Shown: in pieces, positions 44,505 to 55,736 of the stretch
Layout: each line of letters opens with the position of its first letter
How positions within the stretch are numbered: position 1 is the stretch's first letter
From: Corydoras sp. C115
Taxonomy: Eukaryota > Chordata > Actinopteri > Siluriformes > Callichthyidae
Direction: 5' to 3'
Length of the DNA stretch: 64,000 nt
NCBI GenBank assembly: GCA_019802505.1
Contig: JAFMOC010000193.1
Span: 836,001-900,000 of the forward strand
The notes under the pieces: generated by a model
Databases searched by the model: none
What the model saw: only the letters and a program-made list of their open reading frames with translations
Told to the model about the DNA's origin: nothing
Translations under genes and position numbers: made by a program

Positions 44505-44700
44505 AAACACACACTCTATATGGGGGCAATTTAGAGCATTCAATTCCCCTTAAATCCATGTTTTCAAACTGTAGGAGGAACCCAGAGAACCCGGAGGAAC
44601 CCCACGTGGACATGCAAACATGCAACAAGAAGATGCAAACCCCACCTAGATTCGATTGGGATTCGAACCTGGATCTGAGAGGAGAACATGCCAACCAATA
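44505..44700 (-). mobile_element. V-SINE/DANA-like SINE fragment, family A
   Basis: Minus-strand core with GGGGTTCCTCCGGGTTCTCT and CCATATAGAGTGTGTG. The tRNA-like head is diverged and the 3' tail is missing. Confidence 0.8.
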
Positions 44701-45210
44701 CAATTATTATTTACAGTTATTAGAAATATTGATTTTGATTTATAGGAACCTGAGTTCCGTCTTTCCGGTTCTGTCCGGTTTGCTGAGAGGGGAACGGGGT
44801 GGATCTCGGGTTTCATGTGTTCTGCCCCTGGGGGCAGGAGCGACTGACCCTGAAACCACCGGAACAGGTCCAGACTGTTCTCACACCGAGCGCTGGCCTT
44901 AACCCCGATGTTCTGCCCTCGCGTTCTCTCGTCCCGCCGCCTGAGAACAAAGGGCCCGTGGTCAAGTGCAGTCCCAGCTGCCATGACCTCTGACCCCGGG
45001 GTCAGGGAGAAGGGCAAGTGAAAAGCAGGAGACCGGTGTCGGACATGACCCGGACAACAGAACACAATGGTTCCTGTATGTAACTGAACCTCGGAACCCT
45101 TTCTAAAGGACGTCCCCAAATACGGCGAGGACAATCGGTCTGCACATCGCCCCCCGCAGGGGGACACGGGTTCGAACGGTGATGATCGGTGATGTTCGAA
45201 CGGTGATGAC
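44701..45210. other. Unassigned 3' flank
   Basis: Mixed unique sequence. GGTGATGATCGGTGATGTTC repetition precedes a G run. No gene is recognised. Confidence 0.4.
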
Positions 45211-45445
45211 GGGGGGGGGGGGGGGGGGGGGGGGGGGTTCCCCATGCCCATCCAGGGGAGAACGTTTTGGGCGCTGGGCAGATACACCCAGGACAGGGGG
45301 GCAATCTATCACTGGACACACACACTCACACACACACCCACACACACACACTATATGGCGCAATTTGGAGAACTCAATTGACCTTGATCCATGTTTCCCT
45401 AGCGCTGAGAGGAGAACATGCCAACCACTAAGCCACCGTAGGGGC
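45211..45445 (-). mobile_element. V-SINE/DANA-like SINE fragment behind a poly-G tract
   Basis: A G run (45211-45237) replaces the SINE 3' region. The minus-strand body follows (GGGTGTATCTGCCCAGCGCC in sense), and the head ends at TACGGTGGCTTAGTGG. The middle of the core is deleted. Confidence 0.85.
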
Positions 45446-45592
45446 AATTTAGAGCAGCCAATTTAACCTTGAATCCATGTTTTTAGAGAAAGCAAACCCA
45501 CGCGGACACGGGGAGAACATGCAAACTCCACCAGGACATGGCTTCGAGAGGAGAACATGCCACCCATTAAGCCACCGTGCCACGCCCTAAAT
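45446..45592 (-). mobile_element. Second SINE fragment in tandem
   Basis: A second minus-strand core and head (TGGAGTTTGCATGTTCTCCC, GGCACGGTGGCTTAATGG) abuts the previous copy. It has lost its tail and part of the head. Confidence 0.8.
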
Positions 45593-45609
45593 GGGTTTAT
45601 ATTTATACT

Positions 45610-45785
45610 GAGTGCTTTAGCATGTTCTCCTCTCAGCGCTGGGAAATTCCAGATCTGGGTGGAGTTTTGCATGTTCTCCCCGCGTCCCCGTGGGTTTCCT
45701 CCGGAAAAACATGGATTCAAGGTGAATGGAATTGCCCCCCCCCCCCCCCCCAGCAGAAGATTAAACAGAAGATAATGAATGAAAG
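45610..45785 (+). mobile_element. SINE fragment in inverted orientation
   Basis: A plus-strand copy (AGCATGTTCTCCTCTCAGCG, CCGTGGGTTTCCTCC, AGAAGATAATGAATGAA tail). It faces the two minus-strand fragments on its left and so forms an inverted SINE pair. Confidence 0.8.
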
Positions 45786-45871
45786 TGCAATATTAAACTT
45801 AATTAATTAATGTTCTCTTTGAAATAAATGTTAAATAAAATTAAATTGCAGCGTTTGTGTGTGCGTCCTCC

Positions 45872-45953
<82 letters not shown>
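45872..45953. repeat. (CA)n microsatellite, about 41 units
   Basis: One of the longest pure CA tracts in the window. Confidence 0.97.
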
Positions 45954-45954
<1 letters not shown>

Positions 45955-46099
45955 TAATGCATATGCATATTAAATAACTGGGCTCGTGTTCTTCATCACT
46001 ATGGAGCCAGACTGCGGGATCAGTGAAGACGAACCCCCCCCGTCCCCGTCCTCGCCCCCCCCCCATCCCCGTCCCCCCCCCATCCCCCCCCGCATGCCG
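45954..46099. other. Unassigned sequence with C runs
   Basis: C-rich runs at 46036-46090 between the CA tract and a CNE-like block. Confidence 0.5.
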
Positions 46100-46440
46100 A
46101 GAGGAGACCTGAATTACACATTCAGTGCAGAACAAGGTGGGCAGACAATCTGTGCAGCTGCCCCTCCGCATTCCCAGGCAGATATTGATGTCAGCGGAAG
46201 GGGAATAAAGGGCCGTCTTAAAGGGCCGGCATTGAGGAGCGGCCCTCGCCCAGAAGGGCCTCCATATGGGAGCGCACGGAGAGGGCTCCTTCATCCTCCT
46301 TTCACCTGCGCTCCGACAGATGGACCGAGGGAAGGCCGCCCGGCCGCTAATTGCCCTTTCCCGTGCTTTTGTAGTGCCGTGGTCCTCGGGTTCGCTTGGC
46401 CCGCGCTAATTAAAGAGCTTTGAGAGCGTGAGCCCGGCAT
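46100..46440. promoter_or_regulatory. Candidate conserved non-coding element
   Basis: About 340 bp of complex sequence: CTGAATTACACATTCAGTGC (with inverted CTGAAT/ATTCAG), CCCAGGCAGATATTGATGTC, CCGGCCGCTAATTGCCCTTT, GCGCTAATTAAAGAGCTTTG. It lacks SINEs and satellites and has several TAATT cores. It is among the best CNE candidates in the flank; conservation is not shown. Confidence 0.42.
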
Positions 46441-46537
46441 CTGGTCACTGCCGTCCCCGTCCCCGTCCCCGTCCCCGCTCTGCACTCAGAGACGGACGCA
46501 CAATGACGCCCAATTATCCTGTTTATTAAAAAAACCA

Positions 46538-46608
46538 GGAGGAGGAGGAGGAGGAGGACGAGGAGGAGGAGGAGGAGGAGGAGGAGGAGGAGGAGGAGGA
46601 GGAGGCGT
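46538..46608. repeat. (GGA)n microsatellite
   Basis: About 23 GGA units with one GAC interruption; a polypurine tract. Confidence 0.95.
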
Positions 46609-46747
46609 CGTGGGTAATGATTAGGCCCGGGGGGAAGGGGGGATGTAGTCCTGTCCTCAGTGGGACTCTCCCAGACTCAGACCTCTTTACCCAGAATTCA
46701 ACATTCCTACATCATCCCCGCTACACGCCCTTTATATACAGTACATG

Positions 46748-47075
46748 TGGAGTGGTGTTTGGCATGTTCTCCTCTCAGCACTGGCCATCCAGGTTTGGAT
46801 CCCAATCTGGGTGGAGTTTGCATGTCCTCCATGTGCCCACATGGCTTTCCTCCAGATTCTCCGGTTTTTATCCCACACTCCAAAAACATGGATTTAAGGT
46901 GAAGCGAATGCTCTAAATTGCCCCATATAGCGTGTGTCTGTGTGAGTGAGTGTGTGTCCAGCGATGGATTGCCCCCCTGTCCTGGGTGTATCTGCCCAGC
47001 GCCCGAAACGTTCTACACTGGATGGGCATGGGCATGGGGAACTCCCCCCCCCCGCCCCTTGGACAGGGTGCATGA
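46748..47075 (+). mobile_element. V-SINE/DANA-like SINE, family A
   Basis: Plus-strand copy with a diverged B box (GGTTTGGATCC), the full core and CTGGATGGGCATGGGCATGG near the 3' end. The tail is replaced by a C run and then TGCATGTTCTCCAAGTTTGC debris. Confidence 0.85.
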
Positions 47076-47718
47076 CATTTGCATGTTCTCCAAGTTTGCT
47101 GAGGTGTGTGTGTGTGTGACGCATTTCCAAACCCAATACACGACATTATAATTAAACTGATCGTTAATTGATCCTGAAACACACACATCTCGACGTCAAG
47201 TTCCAGACGAGGGACCCGCGGTGGGCGGAGCTTCAGAGCCGGAGAACCTGCAGATGGTTTAAATAGCCGAGGCGGAGCGAGGTCGCGGAGAACAGGTGAC
47301 AACAATTAACGACCATCAATAGGATAACCAGCACAGGAAGCGCCGACCATATACGGACGCAGGAAGCCAGACAGACGGCCGGACGGCTGGGAGAACACAC
47401 GGGTCAAAGGTCGCGGGATCAAAGTCCGGCCGGGATCCGGAACCTTTTCCGTGAGGTGTGGATTTAATGAGCATCTCATGTTCTGAAGCTGCTTTAGAAC
47501 GTTCAGGACGTCTCGATTCTCCTCCTGAATCAGGACCCTGTTTGTTCAGAACCTCCACGTCCAGCACGCCGTCCAGCACGCCCACCGCTCATATACATCA
47601 TCGGTTCCACCGCAGAACCCAAATCTGATGCTTTTAGAACCTGCAGGTCACTTTCACACATTGTTTGCTTTCATCTTATTCCAGTGGAATTTGCATGTTC
47701 TCCCTGTGTCTGTGGAGG
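47076..47718. other. Unassigned 3' flank
   Basis: No gene is recognised. A short SINE-core phrase (GGAATTTGCATGTTCTCCCT) lies at 47687-47706. Confidence 0.4.
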
Positions 47719-48075
47719 TGCTCGGATGGACAGAGTTCCTCTGATGGATGGAGTTCCTCTGTGGTTGATGAAGTTCCTCTGATGAATGGAGGTTCTATGA
47801 TGGATGGAGGTTCTATGATGGATTGAGTTCCTCTGATGGATGGAGTTCCTCTGTGGTTGATGGAGGTCCTCTGATTAATGGAGTTCTGTGGTAGATGGAG
47901 GTTCTGTGATGGATGGAGTTCCATTGATGAATGGAGGTTCTCTGATAGATGGAGTTTCTCTGATGGATGACGTTTCTCTGATGGATGGAGGTCCTCTGAT
48001 TAATGGAGTTCCTCTGTGGTTGATGGAGTTCCGCTGGTGGATGGAGTTAATGTGATGGATGAAGTTCCTCTGGAT
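47719..48075. repeat. Minisatellite, about 18-20-bp unit (GATGGATGGAGTTCCTCT)
   Basis: About 18 imperfect units with GTGGTTGATGGAG and TCTGATTAATGG variants. It starts directly after a SINE-core fragment. Confidence 0.9.
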
Positions 48076-48824
48076 TACTCTTCTGTTTGACGTTCTGTAA
48101 TGTTCTTGTTCCGTTTCCTTTGATTAGCTCCATCCATCTCACTGTTGGACCTCAGCCGGTGGAGAAATGGATCCTGAATCTGAATCAGTTTAGTTTGATT
48201 CAAAAGCATCCGAAGCCGAACCTCCAAAATCAATGGAACCTCCATTAAACGTTACGGCAATTAAAATAGAACCGTTCAACGTTCTATAAACCTGAAAGAT
48301 CTCCCCTTCATTCCCTCACACTCCCACGTGTCAGGAGAACGTCCCATCACAGACGTCAGCACACGCCCTGAAGATAAACTGGATCCATGAAATCAGATCA
48401 CGAACCCCCCCCCCCCCGTCCCCCCGCCCGTCCCCGTCCCCCCGCCCCACTCTCGAACATCAAAACCATCAAACGTTCTCTCCACTCTGAGGTCCCTCGG
48501 CTCCTGGACCAGTTTCTCCTGACGGATCTAAACTGGACCGAGGGTCTCCTCATGAGATCCATCAAACCCATGAAACTGGTCCAGAGAGCTGCAGGACGTT
48601 CTGAAGCACTGGAACATCACCTGGAGCACGGAGAACCAACCCTGCCGCTGCTCCACGTTCTGGAGTGGATGGCCCAAAGTGGTGGACGGTCACAGGGACA
48701 TCTCCATCAGATCATGGAAGGTCCATCCGTCTGCTCAGGTTTGCATCCCGAACTTCTGGAGGTAGAACCAAACAAAGTGGGCTGGTTCTGCTTGGTTCTC
48801 ATGTGATCTAAACATCACACAGAC
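48076..48824. other. Unassigned 3' flank
   Basis: C runs lie at 48406-48445. A 139-codon open frame (48387-48806) has no recognisable domain and low-complexity ends; it is not called a gene. Confidence 0.4.
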
Positions 48825-49000
48825 ACAAGTATGTGGACACCTCCACACCAGCTCCAATGATGTCTCCAATGACGAAGATCTACCACCAGAACATCTCCAC
48901 CCTGGAGGATTTGAGCTCACTGGTGAGATCAGACCCTGCTGTCTCACAGTCTCAGTTCTAGTTCATCTCATCAGTGCTGGATGAGGTTGAGGTCCGAGGA
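48825..49000 (-). mobile_element. Decayed Tc1-like transposon fragment
   Basis: CAAGTATGTGGACACCT near the left, and GTTCTAGTTCATCTCATCAG with GATGAGGTTGAGGTCCGAGG on the right, match parts of a fish Tc1-like element in reverse sense. The region is heavily diverged. Confidence 0.5.
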
Positions 49001-49419
49001 CGTTCTCCGTCCAGATCTCGTTCAGGACGTGGTGTGATGTTCTCCGTGACCCGCTCGCGGAGGCGGGACTAGGTGTTCACGGCGTGCTTAATCAGAAGCG
49101 GGGCTCTGAGACACTTTTCCGACGCGGTTTGTTTCTGCCACGTAAATCTCGAAGGCTTTCAGGAACCCGTGACGCCCGCCCGCCCGCCCGCCCTCCTGCT
49201 CGCCCGCCCGCCTGCCCGCTCACCTCGCTCGCCCTCGCTGAAAACACAAACAAGAGTTGGGCGGTAAACACGGCGGCGTGCGCGAGCGGCGTTCTTGGCG
49301 TCTGCGTGGTTTGATTGGACAAGGGCACGCACGGCGCGGAGCTGGACTGATTAGAATAAATAAATAGATAAAAGGCGTGTTATATAATTAAAGCATGAAT
49401 AAATAAGTTTGTAAAAGCT
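49001..49419. other. Unassigned 3' flank
   Basis: GCCCGCCC repeats lie at 49173-49220. No gene is recognised. Confidence 0.4.
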
Positions 49420-49520
49420 GATTGATGTCCGCCGGTGCCGAGCCTCCTAATGGCGGGCTCTGACAGTGATTGCGAAAGCCCATTTAACAGCTGATGTTTT
49501 GTTATGATTGGACATGTCAC
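49420..49520. promoter_or_regulatory. Candidate conserved non-coding element
   Basis: AATGGCGGGCTCTGACAGTG, CCCATTTAACAGCTGATGTT and GTTATGATTGGACATGTCAC include a CAGCTG E-box and form a short repeat-free block. Weak evidence. Confidence 0.33.
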
Positions 49521-49667
49521 TCGTCCTCCGCTGATTAAAAAGAAGACCAAGAAAAAAAAAAAAGAAAACTAGAGAGAGACAGGCGCGTCCCGTCTCGCCT
49601 CGCCTCGTCTCGCCTTAAAGACGAGTGCATATTATTTTGTCAATCCTGAGGAACCGCTGACATTCAA

Positions 49668-49705
<38 letters not shown>

Positions 49706-50220
49706 GGCGCCCTTTTCGTCTCCCACAAATGCAGGTTTTAAAGAAGATCAAAGAGACTGATATCCCGCCTGACGGACGGACGGCCCACCTGAGGACCTTT
49801 ATTTTGAAATCTCGCGCTTCATATTTACGTCTATTACGTAAAGATCAACATCCAATCAGCACCTGCAACACTGAACAGGAACTGTATATAGTTCTGAGAA
49901 CTGTCGGATGGAGAACCCTCTTTATTGGGACCGGTTTCAGAACAGGAACCGTCTGTAATTGGATGAATTGGGACAGAGATTGATATAGAACCAGAACCAT
50001 GCCATATAGAACCAGAACCATGCCATATAGAACAGATATGTTCTTGTGGTTCTTGGAGAATAATCTTTATTGAGGTAGATGAGAGTTTCTTTGGATGTGA
50101 CGCCACCTCAGACCTGAGGGGGGCGCAGTGAGAGAGTTCAGCCTGCAGGGCGGCGCTGCATTGGCCTCATGGACAGCATTGTGCCAGGAAAAAAAACCGG
50201 ACCTCCTCACCTGAGTCGTT
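49521..50220. other. Unassigned 3' flank
   Basis: GAGGAC hexamers repeat at 49670-49703 and AGAACCAGAACCATGCCATAT is duplicated near 49990-50030. No gene is recognised. Confidence 0.45.
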
Positions 50221-51197
50221 CGGTGAGTCCACAGTGAGGGTGCGGTGAGTCCACAGTGAGGACACAGTGAGGGTGCGGTGAGTCCACAGTGAGGACACAG
50301 TGAGGGTGCAGTGAGGGTGCGGTGAGTCCACAGTGAGGACACAGTGAGGGTGCAGTGAGGGTGCGGTGAGTCCACGGTGAGGGTGCGGTGAGTCCACAGT
50401 GAGGGTGCGGTGAGTCCACAGTGAAGACACATTGAGGGTGCAGTGAGGGTGCGGTGAGTCCACGGTGAGGGTGCGGTGAGTCCACAGTGAGGGTGCGGTG
50501 AGTCCACAGTGAGGACACAGTGAGGGTGCGGTGAGGGTGCGGTGAGTCCATGGTGAGGGTGCGGTGAGTCCACGGTGAGGACACAGTGAGGACACAGTGA
50601 GGGTGCGGTGAGTCCACAGTGAGGGTGCGGTGAGTCCACAGTGAGGACACAGTGAGGACACAGTGAGGGTGCGGTGAGTCCACAGTGAGGGTGCGGTGAG
50701 TCCACAGTGAGGACACAGTGAGGGTGCAGTGAGGGTGCGGTGAGTCCATGGTGAGGGTGCGGTGAGTCAACGGTAAGGACACAGTGAGGGTGCAGTGAGG
50801 GTGCGGTGAGTCCACGGTGAGGACACAGTGAGGACACAGTGAGGGTGCAGTGAGGATGCAGTGAGGGTGCGGTGAGTCCATGGTGAGGGTGCGGTGAGTC
50901 AACGGTAAGGACACAGTGAGGGTGCAGTGAGGGTGCGGTGAGTCCATGGTGAGGGTGCGGTGAGTCAACGGTAAGGACACAGTGAGGGTGCAGTGAGGGT
51001 GCGGTGAGTCCATGGTGAGGGTGCGGTGAGTCAACGGTAAGGACACAGTGAGGGTGCAGTGAGGGTGCGGTGAGTCCATGGTGAGGGTGCGGTGAGTCCA
51101 CGGTGAGGACACAGTGAGGGTGCAGTGAGGGTGCGGTGAGTCCACGGTGAGGACACAGTGAGGGTGCAGTGAGGGTGCGGTGAGTCCACGGTGAGGG
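50221..51197. repeat. 11-bp minisatellite with three monomer types
   Basis: About 89 units, each 11 bp and starting GTGAG: GTGAGTCCACR, GTGAGGGTGCR and GTGAGGACACA, with rare TAAGG variants. They are arranged in higher-order blocks such as GGGTGC-GGGTGC-TCCAC. The strict 11-bp period makes a 33-bp (11-codon) cycle free of stops, which creates 377- and 412-codon minus-strand frames with no biological support. Confidence 0.96.
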
Positions 51198-51675
51198 CAA
51201 CAGATGTCAGGCTTTAGAACCGGCCCCCGGAGCGTGACCTCTGGGGTCGGCACCCCCCACACGGGGCCGTGTTCAGACGCCGCGGTCTCCCGGGGTACGA
51301 GCGGCCGGCCACACAACCATCCGACATTCCGATGCGGCCCTGACGGGGGCGGGGCGGGGGCCTGTTCTCCGGCCATCGGAAGCGTAGAGGGGCGGGGTTT
51401 AGGGTCGGGGACGCCGTCCAATCCCGAGAAAAGGGACATCATCAATAGAACATGGACGTTAAAGACGAGGCACGCGGGACTGGGCGGCTTTCATTAATAA
51501 AACCCGGGGGTCCCCGTGTCCCCTCAACAATCGCCCCCTACCTCCTCCTCATGGTATAAACTCAAGCAGAGAAGCTGCATCCAGAACCTTTAGAACCTTC
51601 AGAACCACTTCAAACTAAATTAATTTAATAAAATCTGTAACAAATTCAGAGCAGAGATCAAAGACAGTTTGATCA
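51198..51675. other. Unassigned 3' flank
   Basis: GC-rich unique sequence without a recognised gene. Confidence 0.4.
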
Positions 51676-52800
51676 CTGACATGGTGGTGGTGCAGGTGTT
51701 ATTAGGGTGGTGGATGATGCTCAGTTCTGCAGTGATACTGACATGGTGGTGGTGCAGGTGTCATTAGGGTGGTGGATGATGCTCAGTACTGCAGTGATAC
51801 TGACATGGTGGTGGTGCAGGTGTTATTAGGGTGGTGGATGATGCTCAGTTCTGCAGTGATACTGACATGGTGGTGGTGCAGGTGTCATTAGGGTGGTGGA
51901 TGATGCTCAGTACTGCAGTGATACTGACATGGTGGTGGTGCAGGTGTTATTAGGGTGGTGGATGATGCTCAGTTCTGCAGTGATACTGACATGGTGGTGG
52001 TGCAGGTGTCATTAGGGTGGTGGATGATGCTCAGTACTGCAGTGATACTGACATGGTGGTGGTGCAGGTGTTATTAGGGTGGTGGATGATGGTCAGTACT
52101 GCAGTGATACTGACATGGTGGTGCAGGTGTTATTAGGGTGGTGGATGATGCTCAGTACTGCAGTGATACTGACATGGTGGTGGTGCAGGTGTCATTAGGG
52201 TGGTGGATGATGCTCAGTTCTGCAGTGATACTGACATGGTGGTGGTGCAGGTGTCATTAGGGTGGTGGATGATGCTCAGTACTGCAGTGATACTGACATG
52301 GTGGTGGTGCAGGTGTTATTAGGGTGGTGGATGATGCTCAGTTCTGCAGTGATACTGACATGGTGGTGCAGGTGTTATTAGGGTGGTGGATGATGCTCAG
52401 TTCTGCAGTGACACTGACATGGTGGTGCAGGTGTTATTAGGGTGGTGGATGATGCTCAGTTCTGCAGTGATACTGACATGGTGGTGGTGCAGGTGTCATT
52501 AGGGTGGTGGATGATGCTCAGTACTGCAGTGATACTGACATGGTGGTGGTGCAGGTGTCATTAGGGTGGTGGATGATGCTCAGTACTGCAGTGACACTGA
52601 CATGGTGGTGCAGGTGTCATTAGGGTGGTGGATGATGCTCAGCACTGCAGTGATGCTGACATGGTGGTGCGGGTGTCATTAGGGTGGTGGATGATGCTCA
52701 GCACTGCAGTGATGCTGACATGGTGGTGCAGGTGTTATTAGGGTGGTGGATGATGCTCAGCACTGCAGTGATGCTGACGTGGTGGTGCGGGGGTGTTAAT
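51676..52800. repeat. Minisatellite, 59/62-bp unit (TE-derived)
   Basis: About 18 units of ACTGACATGGTGGTGGTGCA, GGTGT(C/T)ATTAGGGTGGTGG and ATGATGCTCAGT(A/T)CTGCAGTGAT. Most are 62 bp; those lacking one GTG are 59 bp. It is the same family as the 10289-11260 array but has its own fixed differences (GATGCTCAG against GATGGTCAG), so each array homogenised on its own. Confidence 0.95.
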
Positions 52801-53204
52801 GATAGGTTGTGAGGGTCTATTTGAAATAATAATTAAAAATCGTTTAAATGGACACTCCCGGTGTGGCTGGATTAAATATAAAGAGACACGGCGCGGGGGT
52901 ACGAGGCCACTCCGGAGAGACAGGTGGGTGAGACGGATTAGCGGAAGTCCATGTGTTGGGGTGAAAGGGGAAATGTGTGCAGAGATGCAGACCCAGTTTG
53001 TGGTCTTTGTTATTGGGGGGGGGGGGGTGGCGGTGGTATTGGTGGGGGGGTGTGGGGGTTAACATGCCTCAGGGGACAGGAGGGACGCACTTGGCTATCA
53101 GCGCAGCAAGGTGAGAGAGATGTCCAGCTAATTATACAAGCAAAGCACAAGCATTCCGCTGCCCTGACGAGCTGACAGAGCTGGGGAGAGAAAATAAAAA
53201 CGCC

Positions 53205-53247
<43 letters not shown>

Positions 53248-53264
53248 CGAGAGAGCGAGGGAGC
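52801..53264. other. Unassigned 3' flank
   Basis: A G-rich stretch lies at 53015-53060 and a GT/GA tract at 53207-53244. No gene is recognised. Confidence 0.45.
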
Positions 53265-53400
53265 GAGAGATGAATGTCTTTGGTCATGAAGTGTAATCCC
53301 ACGTCTGCTTTTATCAGCTTTACTGCACTGCACCTGAAACGTGGTCTGCTGCTTTCATGTTAAAGCCTCGGCATCGCAGAGACGGGATGCATGCGTAATT
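53265..53400. promoter_or_regulatory. Candidate conserved non-coding element
   Basis: GATGAATGTCTTTGGTCATG, TGCTTTTATCAGCTTTACTG and CTGCTTTCATGTTAAAGCCT form a repeat-free patch. Weak evidence. Confidence 0.33.
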
Positions 53401-53479
53401 TGAGCTTTTTTTAACCCCCTCCCCCTCCTCCTCGCCCCCCCTCCCCCTCCTCCCGGGTGCCTCGGTTTTTGTTGTGGGG

Positions 53480-53810
53480 GTATGATGCAGAATTATTCAA
53501 ATCCCTGCATCGGCGTTCTTTCTATTCCGGCGGCAGAGGTGGAAATAAAGGCGGACTTGGCGCCGATGCCCTCGGGAGCCGCGGGGCCGCCAGGCGAGCG
53601 CCGATTCGGGGCCGCGGCGCGCCACCTTGAAGCCGTAGCGTTTGTCCTGCCCGGGCGACCGGGTGCCGCGCGCCAGAATTGGCTCCGGGCGACGGCGCTG
53701 AAAGAGAGAGGCGCGTGGAGAAGGCGAGCGGCGCGCGGCCCTTTAGTACGGACGCAATCTGCATATGAAACGCGGCGAGGCAAACAACGCGCTCCTCACG
53801 CGCCCGCTCG
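53480..53810. other. CpG-rich block
   Basis: Dense CpG with GGGCCGCGGCGCGCCACC near 53610. Open frames on both strands reflect GC content. It may be a CpG island or the founder flank of the tandem array that follows; no promoter was recognised. Confidence 0.4.
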
Positions 53811-54860
53811 CCCAGGACTCTTCAGAGCGGACGGCTGCCGGAACCCGGCGCATTTTCATTTTAAAGAGCGGAACGACGAGCGAGTCGGGTTTTATTTAGT
53901 TTAGCTTATTTTTTGTTGTTGTGAGTGTCGGCGAGGCCGGGTGCTGCTGAAGTGCGAACAATACGTCATGCGGGCGTATGGGGAAACCGCCAGAACCCGC
54001 TAGAACCCGCCAGAACCCGCCGCATTTTTCATATTAAAGAGCAGAATGACGTTATAGTCGGTTTTTTAAAATTTATTTTATTGTTTTTTTTGTTGTGAGT
54101 GACGGCGAGGCCGGGTGCTGCTGGAGTTCCTGAAGCTGGGAAACGGGTTCAGGAACCATTTTAGTGTGCTGGGCACGCACCGGCAGTCAGAGCCGTACCG
54201 TGGCCCCGTCGTCCAGGCCTATGGGGAAGCTAGAACCCACTAGAACCCGCAGCATTTTCATATTAAAGAGCACAATGACGTTCTAGCCATTTTTTTTTTA
54301 TTTTATTGTTTTTTTTTGTAGTGAGTGACGGCGAGGCCGGGTGCTGCTGGAGTTCCTGAAGCTGGGAAACGGGTTCAGGAACCATTTTAGTGTGCGGGCA
54401 TGCACTGGCAGTCAGAGCCGTACCGTGGCCCCGTCGCCCAGGCCTATGGGGAAGCTAGAACCCACTAGAACCCACCGCATTTTCATATTAAAGAGCAGAA
54501 TGACGATGGATTTGGATTTTATTTATTTTATATTATTTTTTGTTGTGAGTGTCGGCGAGGCCGGGTGCTGCTGGAGTTCCTGAAGCTGGGAAACGGGTAC
54601 AGGAGCCAGTTTAGTGTACCGTGGCCTCGTCATCCGGGCGTATGGGGAAGCTAGAACCCACTAGAACCCTCCGCATTTTCATATTAAAGAGCAGAATGAC
54701 GATGGAGTTGGTTTTATTTATTTTATATTATTTTTTGTTGTGAGTGTCAGCGAGGCCGGGTGCTGCTGAGGTTCCTGAAACTGGGAAACGGGTTCAGGAA
54801 CCAGTTTAGTGTGCGGGGCACGCGCCGGCAGTCAGCTCCGATCCGTGGCCCCGTCGCCCG
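53811..54860. repeat. Five-copy tandem repeat, units 174-226 bp
   Basis: GGCGAGGCCGGGTGCTGCTG recurs near 53930, 54104, 54330, 54554 and 54749. Each is preceded by ATTTTCATATTAAAGAGCAG and a T-rich stretch, and followed by AAACGGGTTCAGGAACCA. The first unit is shortened and most CpG-rich; later units carry AGAACCCACTAGAACCC. Confidence 0.92.
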
Positions 54861-55069
54861 GGCGTGTCGGGAAGCGGGGCGCGGACGCTCGGACAGCCGC
54901 GGCCTGACGATCGGGTCGAGGGGCGCGGGTTTGCCAGATTGTGGGCTTCTGGGTCCTCCCCGCGCTCCCTGACCGCCTCCGACCCCGCCGTCAGAACAAT
55001 GAAGGGAACGTCCCGGCAGACGGCGCGGAACACGCGGACCTCTCCGTGTCGGAGGTGCATCGTCTCCTC
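54861..55069. other. CpG-rich unassigned sequence
   Basis: GC-rich end of the tandem array. No gene is recognised. Confidence 0.4.
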
Positions 55070-55470
55070 TGTGTAATTATGCAGCTGAAAATACTCGTTA
55101 TGTTAAAGTATTCATGACGCTGTCCAATCTGCGGAATTGCCCTTGACTGCAGCGCGCTCTCCTTCATGCCATTAAAGGCCGGTGACGCTCGGCGAGCTCG
55201 GCTCGGGGAGGCGCCTTTAAAAGCAACCCGGCCTCCTCTTGTCAGACCTGGAGTTCTCAGCCGCCTCGGCGCGTCCTCTCTGGAGGTCCCGCCCGGGTAG
55301 AGGCCACTCTTAATGGCTGGGTGAAGGAGCAGCGAATGGCTGGGTCTGACAGCAGTGAGTCGGCGGCGGCGGGAGGAGTGCCCTTAAGTGGGCCGTGTGT
55401 AATGACATACGGCTGCCCTCTCCACCACACACGGCTACTTCATTAATTAGGCAGGAGGACGACGGCAGCG
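55070..55470. promoter_or_regulatory. Candidate conserved non-coding element
   Basis: GTGTAATTATGCAGCTGAAA, AAGTATTCATGACGCTGTCC and, further on, GTGTAATGACATACGGCTGC and CTTCATTAATTAGGCAGGAG give two repeat-free patches with homeodomain-like cores. Conservation is not shown. Confidence 0.4.
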
Positions 55471-55736
55471 AGGACGGGGTGGACCGTCTGAGCGGCGGCG
55501 CTCCGAGGATCTGGCTTTGAGGAACCCGCGAGCCGGAGACGGAACCTCCAAACCTTCACGCTCAACCACAGAGGCTTCGGACGTCGTACCCAGATCAGAG
55601 AGGTGGACGTGTTAGAAGTTTGAACTGAGAGGTGTCTGCTGGATGAGAACGTACCTCCTCAGAGTGCCAGGTCTGATCTGTACCATGTCATCAAAATCTG
55701 GACTCCAACTATCTGTGGATTATTTTCCAAATTATT
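55471..55736. other. Unassigned 3' flank
   Basis: No gene or repeat is recognised. Confidence 0.4.

Noticed and set aside
48387..48806. 139-codon open frame
   Set aside because: It starts in a C-run, has no recognised domain, splice site or codon signal; chance remains the best explanation.
50067..51445. Minus-strand frames of 377 and 412 codons
   Set aside because: An 11-bp repeat read in triplets gives an 11-residue cycle without stops. There is no codon bias, domain or splice support.
53482..53904. 140-codon frame in CpG-rich DNA
   Set aside because: Overlapping frames are open on the opposite strand too, as expected for GC-rich DNA; no domain is recognised.
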